DNA of 64,000 nucleotides from positions 2,604,001-2,668,000 of the forward strand of contig NZ_CP034689.1 in the NCBI RefSeq assembly GCF_003994415.1, in the 5' to 3' direction. Position 1 is the stretch's first letter; every line of letters begins with the position of its first letter. This document shows, piece by piece, positions 61,383-64,000 of the stretch. The notes beneath the pieces are model-generated. The model did no database searches, was not told the DNA's origin, and was given only the letters and a program-made list of their open reading frames with translations. Source of the DNA: Achromobacter spanius. Lineage in GTDB: Bacteria; Pseudomonadota; Gammaproteobacteria; Burkholderiales; Burkholderiaceae_B. A program made the position numbers and the translations under genes.

Positions 61383-62306
61383 TTATTTCATGAAAGCGGG
61401 GGTATCCTTCGCCTGCCCGTTGCTGCCCAGACGCTCCATCAGGAATTCGATGAAGATCCGGGTCTTGGCCGGCAGCAACCGAGTTTCGGTGACCGCATAG
61501 ACAGGGAAGGGGCCCAATTGCCAGTCTGGCAATACGCGCCGCAACTGCCCTGATTGCTGTTCGGCCGTCTGGCCGCCCACCAGCACCGCGATGCCCGCGC
61601 CCAGCATGGCCAGGCGCCGCGCCATGGCGACTCCGTTTACCGAAAACCGGTTGCCCGGCGTGAACTCGATGTGCTGATCGCCGCAGTTAAGCGGCCAGCG
61701 CGTGACGCGGCCCGCGCCTTCCGCGCGGAATTCGATGCACTCGTGACGGGTCAAGTCACTGGGGTGCTTGGGTTCTCCGTGCTTTTCCAGGTAGTCGTGC
61801 GAGGCATACAGGTGCGCGGGCAGCATGCCCAGCAGCCGGGCGATTTGCGTCGAATCGGGCAGTTCGCCGATTTCGATCGAGATATCGCAGGTCTGGAACA
61901 CGCGCGAGGCGTGATCCGGATTTGCCAGGTCCAGGAAAAACGTAACGTCGGGATAGCGGCGGGAGAACTCCATGAACGATTCAGCCAGGAAGTCCGTGCC
62001 GAAATCGGCGGGCATGTTCACCCGTAACGGCCCGGCTGGCGTATCGACCAGTTTCTGCAATTCTTCATGGGCAATCTGCGCTTCGGCCACGATGCGTTGG
62101 CAGCGTTCAAAGTACAGCCGCCCGGCGTCGGTCAGTTCCACCTTGCGGGTGGTGCGGCTCAACAAGCGCAGGCCCACCGACTTTTCCAATTCGGCCACCT
62201 GGCGAGACAAGGTGGATTTAGGCACGCCCAGCGTTGCTGCAGCGCGGCTAAAACTACGTGTCTTGGCCACTTCGACGAAGAGTTCCATGCCTTGTAAGCG
62301 TTTCAT
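61383..62306 (-). CDS. LysR-family regulator
   Basis: The 307-residue protein has a LysR helix-turn-helix (MELFVEVAKTRSFSRAAATL, then GVPKSTLSRQVAELEKSVGL) and an effector domain (ADFGTDFLAESFMEFSRRYP, LGMLPAHLYASHDYL) of the CrgA-like group. It is divergent from an RND pump operon across about 240 bases with a T-N11-A-like palindrome at 62334-62346. It is therefore the likely local regulator of the pump. Confidence 0.92.
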   Translation of the reverse strand: MKRLQGMELFVEVAKTRSFSRAAATLGVPKSTLSRQVAELEKSVGLRLLSRTTRKVELTDAGRLYFERCQRIVAEAQIAHEELQKLVDTPAGPLRVNMPADFGTDFLAESFMEFSRRYPDVTFFLDLANPDHASRVFQTCDISIEIGELPDSTQIARLLGMLPAHLYASHDYLEKHGEPKHPSDLTRHECIEFRAEGAGRVTRWPLNCGDQHIEFTPGNRFSVNGVAMARRLAMLGAGIAVLVGGQTAEQQSGQLRRVLPDWQLGPFPVYAVTETRLLPAKTRIFIEFLMERLGSNGQAKDTPAFMK

Positions 62307-62333
62307 GGCGAGATTCTTTCACAGACCCAGTTC

Positions 62334-62346
62334 GGGAAATTGTCCC
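62334..62346. promoter_or_regulatory. Possible LysR-type binding site
   Basis: GGGA-AATTG-TCCC is an inverted repeat 28 bases before the LysR start. The remaining gap to the efflux operon (to 62545) is AT-richer than the genes and probably holds the divergent promoters. Confidence 0.35.
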
Positions 62347-62545
62347 ATAAATGGAATGATGTTTTCTTTCTGCGCCCCTTTGTTTCCAGGGCGGGATAAC
62401 TCAGAATGCGGGTTCTGCAATGCAGCAATGCACTAAAGCCCCTCTTGCGTTTTCAATGCCAATCCACCCATTCGATGCACAAGACCTCCCCCCTTACCGC
62501 GGGCGGGAGGCGGGCTCCTATTTTTGTCGGAAATCGGGAATATCT

Positions 62546-63739
62546 ATGAATAAGAAAAGCGCTATGTGGCGCAGCGCGGCAGTGCTCACGCTGACGGCAT
62601 CGGCTCTCACCCTGGCCGCTTGCGGCAAGAAACAAGACGCGCCGCAGGCGGGCAAACCGCAGGTTACCGTGGTGACCCTGGCCACGCAGCCTGTTTCCCT
62701 GACCACCGAATTGCCGGGCCGCACGTCCCCGTTCCGCGTGGCCGAAGTGCGGCCGCAAGTGAACGGCATTGTGCAAAAGCGCCTGTTCACTGAAGGCGGC
62801 GAGGTCAAGGCCGGCCAGCAGCTCTATCAGATCGACCCGGCGCTGTACCAAGCCAATGTGGACAGCCAGAAGGCGGCGTTGGCCCGCGCCCAGGCGCAGC
62901 AGAAGACGGCCGCCTTGCTGGCCGAACGCTACAAGCCGCTGGTGGCCACGCGCGCCGTCAGCCAACAGACCTACGACAACGCCGTGGCCTCGCGTGACCA
63001 GGCCGCCGCCGACGTGCTGTCGGCCAAGGCCGCGCTGGATACCGCGCGCATCAACCTGGTCTACACCAAGGTGCTGTCGCCCATTGCAGGCATCATCGGC
63101 CGTTCGTCGGTGACCGAAGGCGCGCTGGTCACGGCCAACCAGACCGCGGCCTTGGCGTCGGTGCAGCAGATTGACCCGATCTACGTTGACGTGACCCAGT
63201 CCAGCGTGCAGTTGCTGCGCCTGCAAGACGCACTGGCCAGCGGCCAGTTGAAGCGTGCCGACGGCGAACAGGCCGCGCTGGTCACGCTGACCCTGGAAGA
63301 TGGCTCGCAGTACAAGCAGACCGGCAAGCTTCAGTTCTCGGAAGTCACGGTAGACCAGGGCACCGGTTCCATCACGCTGCGCGCGGTGTTCCCCAACCCC
63401 GACCGCCGCCTCTTGCCGGGCATGTTCGTGCGTGCGCGACTGGCTGACGGCGTGGCCGCCGACGGCTTGCTGGTGCCGCAACGCGGCGTGACGCGCAACC
63501 AGCGCGGCCTGCCGACGGCGCTGGTCGTCAACGCCAAGAACCAGGTGGAACTGCGCGAACTGAAGACCGACCGCGCCATTGGCGACAAGTGGCTGGTTAC
63601 CGACGGCCTGGCCGCCGGCGACAAGGTCATCGTGGAAGGTCTGCAAATGGTGCGTCCGGGCGTTGAAGTCGTCGCCACCGAAGCCGGCGCCAAGGCGCCG
63701 CAGCCGCAGGCGGCCAATGCCGCCCCGGCCAAGCAGTAA
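62546..63739 (+). CDS. RND efflux periplasmic adaptor (AcrA/MexA family)
   Basis: The 397-residue protein from ATG 62546 has a lipoprotein signal (RSAAVLTLTASALTLAAC, lipobox LAAC, C26), a lipoyl domain (SPFRVAEVRPQVNGIVQKRL), a helical hairpin (NVDSQKAALARAQAQQKTAA) and a beta-barrel domain (GIIGRSSVTEGALVTANQTA, LPGMFVRARLADGVAADGLL). It bridges the inner-membrane pump and an outer-membrane channel. The sequence is of the MexA/AcrA type, as in the AxyABM pump of Achromobacter; the exact orthologue was not checked. The pump gene follows after 14 bases. Confidence 0.93.
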   Translation: MNKKSAMWRSAAVLTLTASALTLAACGKKQDAPQAGKPQVTVVTLATQPVSLTTELPGRTSPFRVAEVRPQVNGIVQKRLFTEGGEVKAGQQLYQIDPALYQANVDSQKAALARAQAQQKTAALLAERYKPLVATRAVSQQTYDNAVASRDQAAADVLSAKAALDTARINLVYTKVLSPIAGIIGRSSVTEGALVTANQTAALASVQQIDPIYVDVTQSSVQLLRLQDALASGQLKRADGEQAALVTLTLEDGSQYKQTGKLQFSEVTVDQGTGSITLRAVFPNPDRRLLPGMFVRARLADGVAADGLLVPQRGVTRNQRGLPTALVVNAKNQVELRELKTDRAIGDKWLVTDGLAAGDKVIVEGLQMVRPGVEVVATEAGAKAPQPQAANAAPAKQ

Positions 63740-63753
63740 TCAGGGAGCCACGC

Positions 63754-64000
63754 ATGGCAAAGTTTTTTATCGATAGGCCGGTTTTTGCCTGGGTGATCGC
63801 GATCGTGCTGATGATGGCCGGCGCGCTGTCCATCCTGCAATTGCCGGTTTCGCAGTATCCCAACATCGCGCCGCCCGCCATCGGCATCGCGGTGACCTAC
63901 CCGGGCGCGTCCGCGCAAACCGTGCAGGACACCGTGGTGCAGGTCATCGAACAGCAGATGAACGGCCTGGACGGCTTGCAGTACATCTCGTCGGAAAGCA
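63754..64000 (+). CDS. RND efflux pump inner-membrane transporter, 5' part (partial)
   Basis: From ATG 63754, preceded by CAGGGAG at 63741-63747, the frame reads MAKFFIDRPVFAWVIAIVLM then MAGALSILQLPVSQYPNIAP and VQVIEQQMNGLDGLQYISSE. This is the N-terminus of an AcrB/MexB (HAE1) transporter. The gene runs past the window end. It and the preceding adaptor form a drug-efflux operon; the outer-membrane factor gene should be downstream. Confidence 0.95.
   Translation, partial: MAKFFIDRPVFAWVIAIVLMMAGALSILQLPVSQYPNIAPPAIGIAVTYPGASAQTVQDTVVQVIEQQMNGLDGLQYISSES

Overview
This is a high-GC (roughly two-thirds G+C) chromosomal window that looks like an Achromobacter or Bordetella relative (Alcaligenaceae, Betaproteobacteria). 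The indications are an FtrA/rhodanese pair, chorismate lyase beside an RluF-type pseudouridine synthase, a MexAB/AxyAB-like RND pump, a large LIV-type uptake and catabolic operon, and giant filamentous-haemagglutinin and autotransporter adhesins. This assignment is inferred from gene content, not from a search. No rRNA, tRNA, CRISPR array or prophage was seen.

Layout. 1-3.1 kb: the 3' end of a peptide-type ABC ATPase, a 19-bp tandem repeat, and an IS110-family insertion sequence with a possible bridge RNA, followed by a strong terminator and a LysE-family remnant. 3.1-6.7 kb: yaeQ, then a TetR regulator and a separately promoted SDR/MFS operon that share a nearly identical palindromic operator. 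6.7-13.1 kb: an OmpR-type two-component system divergent from a tightly coupled five-gene operon (thermostable-haemolysin family protein, AMP-forming ligase, haem-oxygenase-like diiron enzyme, SDR, exported TPR protein). I know of no described pathway with this combination. 13.2-18.9 kb: a GNAT, a TonB-dependent siderophore-type receptor with a Fur-like site, and a LysR regulator divergent from a GST/flavin-monooxygenase pair.

18.9-34 kb: a giant filamentous haemagglutinin of about 4,100 residues, split by a one-base frameshift. Behind it lie a FecR-type anti-sigma factor, an ECF sigma factor and an STN/TonB-C-like periplasmic protein, which resembles cell-surface signalling without a TonB receptor. 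A fragment of a second ECF sigma gene lies at the other end. 34-43 kb: rhodanese and FtrA-type regulator, an orphan small protein, a glycine-rich autotransporter whose beta-barrel is separated by a frameshift in a G7 tract, a GNAT and a lipoprotein.

43.3-57.2 kb: one long operon on the + strand. A GntR/HutC regulator precedes a complete LIV-type ABC importer, a two-subunit aconitase-type hydratase, a HyuA/HyuB-type ATP-dependent amidohydrolase, an isochorismatase-fold hydrolase lacking the usual cysteine, a fumarate-reductase-type flavoprotein and an isocitrate-lyase-type enzyme with an intact KRCGH motif. Read together these suggest import, ring opening, desaturation, hydration and C-C cleavage of an unidentified substrate.

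57.3-64 kb: a Met-rich exported protein, a SulP anion transporter, ubiC, an RluF-type pseudouridine synthase, and a LysR regulator divergent from an RND efflux operon that runs off the window. The strongest candidates for undescribed biology are the 8.0-13.1 kb operon and the 43.3-57.2 kb catabolic operon.
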